A DNA stretch of 10,053 nt from Spirochaetaceae bacterium (GTDB lineage Bacteria; Spirochaetota; Spirochaetia; DSM-27196; PWMO01): NCBI GenBank assembly GCA_003558175.1, contig PWMO01000340.1, positions 1 to 10,053 on the forward strand, given 5' to 3'. The notes beneath the pieces are model-generated. The model had not been told where the DNA came from. It was given only the letters and a program-made list of their open reading frames with translations, and made no database searches. A program made the translations under genes and the position numbers. Within the stretch, counting starts at the first letter, position 1. Every line of letters begins with the position of its first letter. Below, one piece after another: positions 1 through 6,501 of the stretch.

Positions 1-1577
1 GCTACCATCGAGAAGACAACACCTTCTCTCACATTACCGCCGCCCAGGGGCTGAGCAGCAACGCCGTGACCGCCGTCCTCGAGGCAAAGCCGGGCATCCT
101 GTACGTTGCGACTTCCAACGGAATGAACCGCCTTACGACCGACCCGGTCGGGGTGACCCGTGTTGACGAGCGCGACGGGCTTCGCGTTCGAGAGTTTGCA
201 ACGGGTGCGGTCAGAACTGCAGACGGGCAACTGCTCTTCGGCGCCTTTGGCGAAATCATCCGCGTTCCTGACCCGCCGGACCCGCGCAGCGGCAAACCGC
301 CGCAGGTGCAGCTCACCGACATCCTGGTGATGAACCGGCCCTACGCCGGCGACCGCGCAATTCACCACATCCCCGACCTCAATCTGCTGCACACCGAGAA
401 CTTCGTGCGCTTCGAGTTTGCTGCCATGGACTTTTCGATGCCGCAGCGCAACCGCTACCGCTATCGGCTGATTGGGATCGACGCCGATTGGGTTGACGCT
501 GGTCACCGCCGCACGGCCGACTACACCAGCCTGCCGCCCGGCAAATACTCCTTCGAGGTTGTTGCCGCCAACAGCCGTGGCGTCTGGAGTCGGCAGCCGG
601 CGCGGATCGCAGTCACCATCCAACCGCCGTTCTGGCGCAGCGACTGGTTTCCGGCGTTGACGGCGCTCGCGCTCGGCCTGCTGGCCTGGCTGATTCTGCG
701 CTTGCGGACCAGGGCGCTGCAGCTACGGGCGGCGCAGCTGGAGCAGCTGGTTGACCTCAGAACCGCCGAGGTCTCGCGGGCCAACGCGGAACTGCACAAC
801 CTCAACGCCACCAAGGACCGCTTCTTCTCGATTCTTGCCCACGACCTGCGCGGTCCGATCAACGGGATGACCAATCTCATGAACCGTGTAGTCCACGACT
901 TCTCCGACTACAACCGCGAGAATCTGCAGGAGATATCCTCGGTGATTCTGGACTCGGCGCAGGGGCTGGAGGCGATGCTCGAGAATCTGCTGGAATGGGC
1001 CAGAATACAAACCGGCCGGATTACGCTGCAGCCGCAGGCCGTTCCGCTGTGTGAACTGGTGGATAGCGCCTTCGACGCGTACCGCAGCGCGGCGCACGCA
1101 AAAGACATCACGCTGGAATCCAGCTGCCCCGCCGACGCCGCCGTCTGGGCCGACATTCATCACGCCAGGACCGTGGTCGAGAACCTCGTCAGTAACGCCG
1201 TCAAGTTCACCCGCAACGGCGGCTCGGTGACTGCAACCGTGGAGCAGATCGCGGGCCCGGGAGCCACCGGCAGCGGCGCGCAGGAGCGCGGCGCGGCAAA
1301 CGTTCCCGTCGCGGCGGCAGGGCAGCAGTCGGCAGCGGGAGCGCGCACGCGTCTGGTGCTGCGCGATACCGGCGTTGGAATACCGCAAACCCGGTTGGCG
1401 ACGCTGTTCTCGGTTGAGAAGACATCCCGCAGCCGCGGCACGGCCGGCGAACGGGGAAGCGGTCTGGGCCTGGTGCTGTCGCACGATCTGGTAGAACGGC
1501 TGGGCGGCACGCTCGATATCCAGAGCACCGAGGGCAAGGGCACCACCGTGATTCTCGAGCTTCCCGCTGCCGGGTAG
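1..1577 (+). CDS. Sensor histidine kinase with Reg_prop repeat and Y_Y_Y domain (5' end missing)
   Basis: The reading frame is open from the left edge (first whole codon at 3) to TAG at 1575-1577, giving 524 visible residues. The true start lies outside the window, and the GTG at 66 is internal. In order: a two-component propeller repeat (GLSSNAV... then GILYVATSNGMNRL, residues about 17-44), a Y_Y_Y domain (about 105-207, with YRYRLIGIDADW and LPPGKYSFEV), one transmembrane helix (about 216-233), a short coiled coil, a HisKA H-box (FFSILAHDLRGPI, phosphoacceptor His280, codon 840-842), then the ATPase boxes N (ENLVSNAVKF), G1 (DTGVGI) and G2 (GSGLGL). The protein should sense a periplasmic ligand through the propeller/Y_Y_Y part and phosphorylate a response regulator. 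The frame ends after the ATPase domain, so no receiver or DNA-binding domain is fused, and the partner must be elsewhere. An Ala/Gly-rich insert separates the N and G1 boxes. The type is clear; the signal is unknown. Confidence 0.93.
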   Translation, partial: YHREDNTFSHITAAQGLSSNAVTAVLEAKPGILYVATSNGMNRLTTDPVGVTRVDERDGLRVREFATGAVRTADGQLLFGAFGEIIRVPDPPDPRSGKPPQVQLTDILVMNRPYAGDRAIHHIPDLNLLHTENFVRFEFAAMDFSMPQRNRYRYRLIGIDADWVDAGHRRTADYTSLPPGKYSFEVVAANSRGVWSRQPARIAVTIQPPFWRSDWFPALTALALGLLAWLILRLRTRALQLRAAQLEQLVDLRTAEVSRANAELHNLNATKDRFFSILAHDLRGPINGMTNLMNRVVHDFSDYNRENLQEISSVILDSAQGLEAMLENLLEWARIQTGRITLQPQAVPLCELVDSAFDAYRSAAHAKDITLESSCPADAAVWADIHHARTVVENLVSNAVKFTRNGGSVTATVEQIAGPGATGSGAQERGAANVPVAAAGQQSAAGARTRLVLRDTGVGIPQTRLATLFSVEKTSRSRGTAGERGSGLGLVLSHDLVERLGGTLDIQSTEGKGTTVILELPAAG

Positions 1578-1618
1578 CGCACGCAACCTGCCCCCGGCCG
1601 ACGGGCTCTCGCGCTCGG
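1578..1618. other. Short convergent intergenic gap
   Basis: This 41-base spacer separates the stop codons of two converging genes. It is GC-rich, and I see no hairpin followed by a T-run on either strand, so no intrinsic terminator can be called. Confidence 0.6.
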
Positions 1619-3637
1619 TCACTCGATCACCAGTTGGGCGATGTAACTCTCGAGTGCCCGCCTGCGGCGCTGCTCTTCGGCACGCGCGGCGGTCAACTCG
1701 CTGCGCAGTTCTCCCAGCCGATCCTCCTGCGCCGTGAGTTCGTTAACGTAGCGGCGATAGAGCGCTGCGGTCTGATCGAGCGCGCCCATGTTGGCGCGGA
1801 TCCGCTCCTGTTCACCATAGATGTCGTCGCGTTGCTGCTCCACTGCGCTGAGCGCCGCCTGCGCTTCGGCGTGCTCCGCCTGCAATTCGGCGATGCGCCG
1901 GAGCGCCGTACGCACCGCGGCAGGCAGTTCGCGTTGCGCCAGGTATCCGGCGATGCGGTCACGCGAGACGGTGGTGAGCGAAACGCGTTCTTCGCGGGCG
2001 CGCTCTTCCACCACCACCAGCTCCTGCGTTTCCGCCGCGTCCAGCTTCATCTCGAAGCGATACCCGTCGGCGTACTCCTGGTCGGCGCGTGCCGGCTGCA
2101 CCAGGCGCCAGTCTCCCTCACGGCGGTGCTGGATCAGAAGCGTGCGGGGCGTTGCGTCGCGGCTCGCCACTCCGTAACGGTGTTCGCGCCGCAACGCGGT
2201 AACGGTAGTCATCACGCCGCGGTTGATGCGTACCTCGGTGATGCGCTCAGGGACGCCGGCGGTACGCCGGCTGATTTCGGTGCGCGGGTCGAGCTGGAAC
2301 GATATGAGCCGATCGTTGCCTTCGCCCAGATAGTGCAGCACCGCTTCACCGGCGTAGCCTCCCCGTTCGTAGACAACCATGGGCCCGGCACTCAGCGAAG
2401 CTCCGGTTGCATTGGTCAGCTGCACGCCGGCAACCGGCAACGAAGCGTGGGTCTGCGGGTCATAGACCGAGACGAGGGCCGCCGGAACGCGGGCCTGAAC
2501 AATCGGCACCATGGCGGCCGATCCGCCGGCGAGGCTTACCGGCTGGCGTACCTCGTAGCGCTGCAGCGTTCCCTGCGGTACGGCTTCCGTTGCGGCCTCT
2601 ACGCCGCGGTCCAGTGAGAGCGCTTCGCGCGCCGTTGTCCGGCGGGTTTCGGGTGCCGGCGCCGCCAGTTCGGCACCGCCTCGACCCCAGAGTGTGTCGC
2701 CAAACTCGGGCGGCAGCGGCTGGTCCGGTAGCGGGAACGGAACCTCGGGACGGTTGCGGTAGATGGGAGCCGCGAGCGGCATGTGGAACGCCACCGGGTC
2801 ACCGGCAACCAGCGTCAACGCGACGTCCTGCCACGGCTCGCTTCCCGGGTTCTCCACCAGCGCCCACCCCTGCAGCAGATGATTCTCACCCTCACCAATC
2901 GCCAGGCGGTAGGTAGCCTTCCAGACCGGAACTTCGCGCACGTAGCTGATGCGCAGCGTTCGAGTGCCGCGTCCTTCGGCGGTGAGCACCAGGTCGCGGG
3001 TGTCACCGGCGCGTGACTGCTTCAGCTGCGCCAGCGCTTCAGCCAGCTTCCGCCGCACCGCCGAATCGGCAAAGCGGATCTCGGTCGCCGTCGCTACGCC
3101 GGCGGACTGCAGCCCCTGATCGGTAAGCAGCGTCAGGAACAGGCGGCTGTCGCCGCCTCCTTCCGCGGCGCCGACAGCCCCGGCTGCGGGTTCCGCGGCT
3201 CCGGCTGTGCCCGCTGCGGGTTCTGCCGCCACCAGTACGCCGTGAGGCCCATCGGGGCCGATCGAGACCGGCTCGCCGTACAGCCCCTGCAGCAGCGACA
3301 GCAGCGTTACCGTCGGATCGAGCGCTATCCCCGAACGCGATACGGGATCGACAACGTCATAGGTAACTGAGCGGACGGACCCACCGCCGACGTCTTCAAC
3401 CGTCAATGACTTGAGCACGTCGTCAAACTGTCCTCGAGGTACGGGGATTCTGATTTCGGCATTGCCGTGCACGCTGCCGCTATGCACAAAGTGTCCCACC
3501 CCGCTGGTATAGAGCGTTACGCTCTGCAGCGCGGGGCGCGACGGTTCTGCCACCGCGCGGGCGGCGCCGGGAAACGCCGAGATCAACAGAATGCTCACCA
3601 GGAGCCAGAGCCGTGTCGGCCAATTGCGAGATTGCAT
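1619..3637 (-). CDS. Secreted DUF4139 domain protein with C-terminal coiled coil
   Basis: 672 residues from ATG at 3637 to TGA at 1619. The start is supported by GAGGAG 8 nt upstream (3646-3651). Residues 1-30 form a signal peptide (basic N-terminus, hydrophobic WLLVSILLISAF, cleavage likely after ARA or AVA), so the mature protein is probably periplasmic. Residues about 37-95 are a beta-rich N-terminal segment (SVTLYTSGVGHF, PRGQFDDVLKSLTV) resembling the DUF4140-like region that precedes DUF4139. The central part has the typical YVREVPVWKATYRL motif (about 232-245) of DUF4139. Residues about 575-665 are heptad-like and rich in Glu, Ala, Arg and Gln, so likely a coiled coil. A 10-residue Ala/Gly/Pro/Glu repeat lies at 137-162. 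DUF4139 proteins have no established biochemical role; some relatives are named mucoidy inhibitor A (MuiA), usually with the coiled coil placed elsewhere. The gene follows the metal operon on the same strand after 66 bases, with a likely promoter of its own. The family call is fairly sure; the function is unknown. Confidence 0.8.
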   Translation of the reverse strand: MQSRNWPTRLWLLVSILLISAFPGAARAVAEPSRPALQSVTLYTSGVGHFVHSGSVHGNAEIRIPVPRGQFDDVLKSLTVEDVGGGSVRSVTYDVVDPVSRSGIALDPTVTLLSLLQGLYGEPVSIGPDGPHGVLVAAEPAAGTAGAAEPAAGAVGAAEGGGDSRLFLTLLTDQGLQSAGVATATEIRFADSAVRRKLAEALAQLKQSRAGDTRDLVLTAEGRGTRTLRISYVREVPVWKATYRLAIGEGENHLLQGWALVENPGSEPWQDVALTLVAGDPVAFHMPLAAPIYRNRPEVPFPLPDQPLPPEFGDTLWGRGGAELAAPAPETRRTTAREALSLDRGVEAATEAVPQGTLQRYEVRQPVSLAGGSAAMVPIVQARVPAALVSVYDPQTHASLPVAGVQLTNATGASLSAGPMVVYERGGYAGEAVLHYLGEGNDRLISFQLDPRTEISRRTAGVPERITEVRINRGVMTTVTALRREHRYGVASRDATPRTLLIQHRREGDWRLVQPARADQEYADGYRFEMKLDAAETQELVVVEERAREERVSLTTVSRDRIAGYLAQRELPAAVRTALRRIAELQAEHAEAQAALSAVEQQRDDIYGEQERIRANMGALDQTAALYRRYVNELTAQEDRLGELRSELTAARAEEQRRRRALESYIAQLVIE
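3152..3229 (-). repeat. In-frame 30-bp degenerate repeat coding an Ala/Pro/Gly linker
   Basis: Within the DUF4139 gene, two adjacent 30-base units (3200-3229 and 3170-3199) encode AAEPAAGTAG and AAEPAAGAVG. They match at roughly 22 of 30 bases. A partial third unit (AAEGGG) follows at 3152-3169. The stretch looks like a flexible linker between the N-terminal beta region and the DUF4139 core. Confidence 0.75.
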
Positions 3638-3645
3638 GTGTCATA

Positions 3646-3667
3646 CTCCTCGGCGCCAAGTATAGCA
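3646..3667 (-). promoter_or_regulatory. Candidate extended -10 promoter and ribosome binding site of the DUF4139 gene
   Basis: On the minus strand the sequence reads TGCTATACT from 3667 to 3659. This is an extended -10 element: TG, one base, then TATACT, 5 of 6 matches to TATAAT. No good -35 box is seen at the expected distance (GGGGTA), which is tolerated in extended -10 promoters. The start point would fall near 3652, right at the GAGGAG Shine-Dalgarno sequence (3646-3651), giving a very short leader. Read-through from the upstream metal operon is also possible, as no terminator is visible between 3637 and 3704. Confidence 0.45.
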
Positions 3668-3703
3668 CACGATCCCACGCGTACCCCGAGGCAGGATGCC
3701 TTG

Positions 3704-4477
3704 CTACGGCAGAATGCCCAGCTTTCGCGTGTTGTAGCGCAGCACGTCGAGCAGGGTTGTGGTTCCTTCCTGCCCCGGGAAATTGATCAGCGCGTGGTAT
3801 TCGCGACCCTGCCCACGCAGCGGCTCACCGCTGGGCATGTGCCAGTTGTCGATGATCAGCTCGGGATCGGCGCCCAGGATCTCGCGCAGGCGCGAGGGGG
3901 TGAGTTCCGCCGGCCCGAATACGGCCACGATGTCGTACCCGAGCCACTCGGCAACGACGCGATGATGCTCATGCACCGCCGCCCGGGTTCGCGGCACACC
4001 GGAGTCCGCTGCGCCGGACTGGATTTCAGCAGCCAGTGCATCGAGCTCCGCCTCCCACCGCCGGAAGGTGTCCCGCGTACCGAACTGCTCCGCAAGCGCG
4101 CCGACCACCTCTTTCAGCACCGGCGGTGAGTTGTTGGTGTGCACCCGCGCGATGCGGTCCTCCGGAAATCCGGTGGCCTCGAAGAGGCTGCGCATGAACC
4201 CTTCATATCCGGCCCAGACCAGCCAATCGGCCTCTACCGCGTAGCGCACGTCGCTGGCACGAAAATCGTACTCCGCCGGATGACGCAGCTCTACCGGAGC
4301 CAGAACGCGCAGCACCTCGGCACCCGCCGCCTCGGCCATGGCCCCGACCCATGTAGTGGACGCAGTGACCCGCACGGGATTGCTCTGCGCCTCCAGCGAC
4401 GGACTGGCGATCCCGGACAACAGAACCACAGCAAACAGCAGCGCTGACGCTGCCGCACGAAAACGAAATACTCGCAT
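3704..4477 (-). CDS. ZnuA/TroA-type metal ABC transporter substrate-binding protein
   Basis: 257 residues from ATG at 4477 to TAG at 3704. A GAGAGGA-like ribosome binding site lies in the end of the permease gene, whose TAA is 2 nt upstream of this ATG. Residues 1-30 are a signal peptide (LLFAVVLLSGIASPSLEA), so the protein is periplasmic. There is no lipobox Cys. It belongs to the cluster 9 (zinc/manganese) binding proteins. By position, the candidate metal ligands are His66 in RHPAEYDFRASD (equivalent to the first His of the family), His113 in VHTNNSPP (in place of the usual DPHxW motif) and His169 in VHEHHRVVAEWLGYD (the usual HdAfxYxxxxyG motif). The fourth, acidic ligand near the C-terminus is not clear. 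The protein is somewhat shorter than the usual 280-310 residues and has no His-rich loop. It is the last gene of the importer operon and hands metal to the permease encoded just upstream. The metal cannot be read with certainty; zinc or manganese is usual, and nickel or cobalt is possible given the regulator. Confidence 0.87.
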   Translation of the reverse strand: MRVFRFRAAASALLFAVVLLSGIASPSLEAQSNPVRVTASTTWVGAMAEAAGAEVLRVLAPVELRHPAEYDFRASDVRYAVEADWLVWAGYEGFMRSLFEATGFPEDRIARVHTNNSPPVLKEVVGALAEQFGTRDTFRRWEAELDALAAEIQSGAADSGVPRTRAAVHEHHRVVAEWLGYDIVAVFGPAELTPSRLREILGADPELIIDNWHMPSGEPLRGQGREYHALINFPGQEGTTTLLDVLRYNTRKLGILP

Positions 4478-4479
4478 GG

Positions 4480-5298
4480 TTATCCTCTCTTTTGTATCGC
4501 ACTCACTGCGGACGAGAGTGCCAGAATGATCGTTGAGACTGCCGCGGCGCTCGCACCGATCGGCAGGTCAAAATATAGCGCCGCGAAGAACCCGCCGCCG
4601 CACGCCAGCACCCCGAAGAACGCCGACAGCACCAGTGCCGATGCCAGCCCACGGGCAAAGCGCAACGCCGCGATGCCCGGCAGCAGAATGATGGCGTCAA
4701 CCAGCAGGGCACCCACCAGCCGCAGCGCGGCTGCCACCCCGGCGCCCAGAAGCACAAACAGGAACGAGGTGACGAGATCGACCGGCACGCCGAGCGAGCG
4801 GGCCAGCTCGCTGTCGAGCAACACCAGCTGAATCTCCCGGAACGCGAGTACAAACGCAGCCACCACCACCACGCCCAGAACCGCCACCAGCACCAGGTCG
4901 ACGCGCGTCATCAGCAGGATGTTACCGGCAAACACGCCGAAAACCTCCATCGCCGGCACACCGGTGCGCGAAAGCAGCAGAAACGCGCCGGCAAGCGACC
5001 CGGTCATGAACAGCCCCGTTACCGAGCTGGCCGAAATCGACATGCGGCGGCCGCTGATCCCCATCAGCACCGACGCCAGCAGCACCAGCGTGAACGCACC
5101 GGCCGTGGAAGAGAACCCAAGGCTCAGTCCCGCCGCGGCCCCAAGCAACCCCACGTGAATCAGCGTGAAGCGAATTGCCGTCAGATGCAGAGAGACAATC
5201 ACCACTCCCAGCAGCGAAAGCGTTGAACCGGCTACCAGCATGCCGATCAGCGCGTGGCGGATAACCGGGATCGAAAGCGCTGCGGCAATCTCGCTCAC
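4480..5298 (-). CDS. Metal ABC transporter permease, ZnuB/TroC (ABC-3) family
   Basis: 272 residues starting at GTG 5298 and ending with TAA at 4480. The GTG start is supported by AGGAGG at 5305-5310 with 6-nt spacing and by a GTGA overlap with the stop of the ATPase gene. The protein is almost wholly hydrophobic, with about eight or nine membrane segments (approximately 15-37, 43-60, 66-82, 91-109, 134-153, 174-192, 196-213, 219-241, 246-266). The family's signature VGALLVDAIILLPGIAA lies at 195-211, and the cytoplasmic loop LDSELARSLGVPVD (161-174) is the likely ATPase-coupling helix. It forms the transmembrane channel of the importer, probably as a homodimer. Length and motifs are normal for the family, and nothing looks broken. 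Confidence 0.92.
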   Translation of the reverse strand: MSEIAAALSIPVIRHALIGMLVAGSTLSLLGVVIVSLHLTAIRFTLIHVGLLGAAAGLSLGFSSTAGAFTLVLLASVLMGISGRRMSISASSVTGLFMTGSLAGAFLLLSRTGVPAMEVFGVFAGNILLMTRVDLVLVAVLGVVVVAAFVLAFREIQLVLLDSELARSLGVPVDLVTSFLFVLLGAGVAAALRLVGALLVDAIILLPGIAALRFARGLASALVLSAFFGVLACGGGFFAALYFDLPIGASAAAVSTIILALSSAVSAIQKRG

Positions 5299-6068
5299 GG
5301 TGCCCCTCCTTCATCCGAGGCCGTCCGGTCGGTCCGGTCGGTCCGGTCGGCCCGGTCGAGCAGTCCTTCATCCAGGTGCAGAACGCGATCAAACTCGCGG
5401 CCGGGTAGCTCCACGTGGGTGACAAGCAGCATGGTTATGCCGGACTCGCTGTGGATGTCGAGGATTCGACGCATCAGGTCGTTGCGCGCGTGCTTGTCGA
5501 GATAGGTTGTCGGTTCGTCCATCAGCAGCAGTTCAGGCTCGCGCGCCAGGGCCCGAGCCAGCGCTGCCCGCTGCCGCTGTCCGCCGGAGAGCGAACGCAA
5601 ATCGCGCTTTGCCAGCTCCGCGATGCCGGTGAGTTCCAGATGCCTGCGAACCACTTCGCGGTCGGCGGCACCGGGGCGCCGCAGCCCGGCAAACGAGCGT
5701 CCCCAACGCCCCAGCAGAACCGTGTCGGCCACCGTCACCGGAATTGCCGGCGGTTCCTGAATCTGCGCCAGGTAGCCGATACGCTTCTGCATCCAGGCCC
5801 GGTCTCCCGCGTCGCGGATCCGGCGGCCGAACATCTCCATGGTGCCGCTCATCGGTGTCAGCAGGCCGAGCAGGATCTTCAGCAGCGTGCTCTTACCGGC
5901 ACCGTTCTGACCGACGATGCCGACCAGCTCGCCACGCCGCACTGCAAGCGATACCTCATGCAGCACCGCCTTGCCGTTGTAACCGCCGCTGACACCCTGG
6001 AGACGAATGAGCGGCTCGCCGGTCACCCCGACCAACGATTCCGGCGTGACGGCAGCGGACGGCATCAC
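5295..6068 (-). CDS. Metal ABC transporter ATP-binding protein, ZnuC/TroB type
   Basis: 257 residues, stop TGA at 5295-5297. The start is GTG at 6068, which overlaps the regulator stop by 4 nt and has AGGAG (6077-6081) 8 nt upstream. The adjacent ATG at 6065 is an alternative that removes one residue. All ABC ATPase motifs are intact: Walker A GQNGAGKST (53-61), Q-loop near 102-104 (AQIQEPP), signature LSGGQRQR (160-167), Walker B LLLMDEPTT (180-188), D-loop LD (190-191) and H-loop His218. It powers the importer from the cytoplasmic face. Both ends overlap neighbours in the operon, so translation is probably coupled. The C-terminal tail after about residue 238 is unusual: DRADRTDRTDRT, coded by a 9-bp tandem repeat, then an acidic end. 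A bulky His-rich C-terminal domain, as in some ZnuC proteins, is absent. Confidence 0.93.
   Translation of the reverse strand: MMPSAAVTPESLVGVTGEPLIRLQGVSGGYNGKAVLHEVSLAVRRGELVGIVGQNGAGKSTLLKILLGLLTPMSGTMEMFGRRIRDAGDRAWMQKRIGYLAQIQEPPAIPVTVADTVLLGRWGRSFAGLRRPGAADREVVRRHLELTGIAELAKRDLRSLSGGQRQRAALARALAREPELLLMDEPTTYLDKHARNDLMRRILDIHSESGITMLLVTHVELPGREFDRVLHLDEGLLDRADRTDRTDRTASDEGGAP
5305..5310 (-). promoter_or_regulatory. Shine-Dalgarno sequence fixing the GTG start of the permease
   Basis: A full AGGAGG on the minus strand lies inside the last codons of the ATPase gene, 6 nt before GTG at 5298. It makes the GTG the convincing start and implies that the permease is translated efficiently and coupled to the gene before it. 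Confidence 0.8.
5323..5358 (-). repeat. Four tandem 9-bp units at the 3' end of the ATPase gene
   Basis: On the plus strand GTCCGGTCG is repeated three times exactly (5323-5349) and once with one change, GCCCGGTCG (5350-5358). On the coding strand it gives three Asp-Arg-Thr triplets after one Asp-Arg-Ala. Each unit is three codons, so gain or loss of units keeps the reading frame. Confidence 0.9.
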
Positions 6069-6484
6069 GGCTTGAGCTCCTGCAGCAGTTCATCGGTGGC
6101 ACAGATCGTCAGCCGCCCGATTACTCCCGGCCGACCGGTCAGTCGTGAAGACCACGCGCGCACGTCGCCTGCACTGCCCTGCACCACTATCAGCTTGATG
6201 CAGCTTTCCCGCTCCACGTGGAGCTGCAGATTGGCGGAGATGCGCAGCGTTGGGTAATCAGCGACGGGGACGTTGGGCAGGCGTTTACCCGTGCGGTAGA
6301 TCAGTGTGACGATTCCGATGACGTCATTGCGGTCTTCTACTGCGAGACCTCGCGTCAGCTCACCACGCACCAGCGATCGCAGAGCTTCCGACCGATTGGC
6401 GTGCCCTTCAACGTCGGCAAAGCGGTCGAGCAGTTCCACCAGATCGCTGTCCATGGAAACGCCGAAGCGCGTTGTTGAACCCAT
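6065..6484 (-). CDS. NikR-like ribbon-helix-helix metal regulator with a degenerate metal site
   Basis: 139 residues from ATG at 6484 (GGAGG at 6489-6493, 4-nt spacing) to TGA at 6065. It is the first gene of the importer operon. Residues 4-45 are a ribbon-helix-helix DNA-binding domain: TRFGVSM as the base-reading strand, then DSDLVELLDRF and NRSEALRSLVRGEL as helices, closely matching NikR. Residues about 55-139 match the ACT-like C-terminal domain of NikR (VTLIYRTGKR, LQLHVERESCIKLIVVQG, GVIGRLTICATDE), and overall length is close to the 133 residues of E. coli NikR. In NikR, nickel is bound by His76, His87, His89 and Cys95. Here only His89 and Cys95 remain: the His87 position is Gln, and there is no His at all between residues 50 and 88. 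It is expected to act as a tetramer and repress this operon through a palindrome such as the one at 6502-6531. The family is clear; the effector metal is not, and it may not be nickel. Confidence 0.86.
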   Translation of the reverse strand: MGSTTRFGVSMDSDLVELLDRFADVEGHANRSEALRSLVRGELTRGLAVEDRNDVIGIVTLIYRTGKRLPNVPVADYPTLRISANLQLHVERESCIKLIVVQGSAGDVRAWSSRLTGRPGVIGRLTICATDELLQELKP

Positions 6485-6501
6485 GAAGCCTCCGCCGGCA
6501 T

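Noticed and set aside
66..1577. GTG at 66 as the start of the histidine kinase
   Set aside because: Codons from position 3 to 65 encode the beginning of a propeller repeat continuous with the downstream sequence, so the gene begins outside the window.
723..1622. Minus-strand open frame (299 codons) opposite the histidine kinase
   Set aside because: It covers the kinase catalytic boxes on the other strand. The translation is Arg/Ala-rich and without recognisable domains.
1634..2617. Plus-strand open frame (327 codons) opposite the DUF4139 gene
   Set aside because: The minus-strand product has a signal peptide, a good ribosome binding site and domain motifs. The plus-strand product is a mirror of it without recognisable features.
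3689..3701. Small hairpin AGGCA-GGA-TGCCT just after the substrate-binding protein gene as a terminator
   Set aside because: The stem is only 5 bp with a 3-base loop and is not followed by a T-run on the minus strand, so it does not qualify as an intrinsic terminator.
5415..6257. Plus-strand open frame (280 codons) opposite the ATPase and regulator genes
   Set aside because: It runs antisense across two well-supported genes, including all ABC motifs. It shows no domain or convincing start signal.
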